7,316 nt of DNA from DASXMX01 sp036794395. GTDB lineage: Bacteria > Planctomycetota > Phycisphaerae > Tepidisphaerales > Tepidisphaeraceae. Shown piece by piece: positions 7,242-7,316 of this stretch. The notes under the pieces were generated by a model that did not search any database, was not told the DNA's origin, and saw only the letters and a program-made list of their open reading frames with translations. Within the stretch, counting starts at the first letter, position 1. Every line of letters starts with the position of its first letter. The translations under genes were made by a program, and so were the position numbers. Location: NCBI GenBank assembly GCA_036794395.1, contig DAIRGS010000353.1, forward strand, positions 1 to 7,316, read 5' to 3'.

Positions 7242-7316
7242 CACATCACCTGAACACGCTCTTTGTGACGACCGATGGCGCGTACCTGGCGCGGCAGGGG
7301 GAGGCGCTATTGGTGC
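7238..7316 (+). CDS. cas1: CRISPR integrase Cas1, N-terminal part (cut by window edge)
   Basis: Cas1 is the integrase that inserts new spacers into the array as a complex with Cas2. Only about 26 codons are in the window: MTHHLNTLFVTTDGAYLARQGEALLV. This matches the beta-strand-rich start of I-C Cas1, typically LNTLYVTTPGAYL. ATG 7238 overlaps the cas4 stop as ATGA, implying coupling. No strong ribosome-binding site is visible upstream, only the G-rich end of cas4. The active-site residues lie beyond the window, so intactness cannot be judged. Identity follows from both the short sequence match and the fixed I-C gene order. Confidence 0.9.
   Translation, partial: MTHHLNTLFVTTDGAYLARQGEALLV

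Noticed and set aside
6477..7244. Minus-strand open frame of 255 codons over cas4
   Set aside because: The translation is dominated by Arg, Pro and Gln, as expected from reading the complement of G-rich NNG codons; cas4 on the + strand is clear.
1..7316. Possible CRISPR repeats or spacer array in the window
   Set aside because: No regularly spaced direct repeats of about 30 bases are visible. In I-C loci the array normally follows cas2, which is beyond the right edge.

Overview
The window carries most of a type I-C (subtype Dvulg) CRISPR-Cas operon, all on the + strand in the canonical order cas3 - cas5c - cas8c (with an internal cas11c start) - cas7 (csd2) - cas4 - cas1. The right edge cuts cas1 after about 26 codons; cas2 and the CRISPR array are expected beyond it. 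No repeat-spacer array is visible inside the window. The DNA is fairly GC-rich and the Cas proteins resemble those of Gram-negative I-C systems, for example the Desulfovibrio vulgaris type as I recall it. Start sites of cas3, cas5c, cas8c, cas7 and the internal cas11c have good Shine-Dalgarno sequences. The host cannot be named from this; a GC-rich Gram-negative bacterium or a member of a related phylum is a guess.

Layout: positions 1-136 are non-coding as far as I can see. Positions 137-487 hold the 5' third of a DltE-like short-chain dehydrogenase whose family resemblance stops near 415. From about 415 to 661 an open minus-strand reading frame of coding-like appearance, not recognised, runs towards the same junction, so two convergent genes may have lost their 3' ends there. 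A cas3 promoter candidate lies around 625-652. cas3 follows, then an 82-base gap, then the tightly packed effector genes: cas5c/cas8c overlap as ATGA, cas8c/cas7 overlap as GTGA, cas7 and cas4 are 20 bases apart, and cas4/cas1 overlap as ATGA.

How the genes work together: Cas5c, Cas8c, Cas7 and the separately translated Cas11c form the I-C Cascade. Type I-C lacks Cas6, and Cas5c normally cuts the pre-crRNA. Cascade binds a protospacer next to the motif (TTC in studied I-C systems) and recruits the Cas3 helicase-nuclease, which unwinds and degrades the target. Cas4, with Cas1 and the off-window Cas2, selects and trims new spacers.

The system is a known type and all complete genes look intact. 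The points worth a second look are the well-formed internal Cas11c ribosome-binding site, the Cas5c pocket lacking two of the three catalytic residues of the Bacillus halodurans enzyme, the abrupt change to G-rich, NNG-codon composition at cas4, and the broken gene junction upstream.
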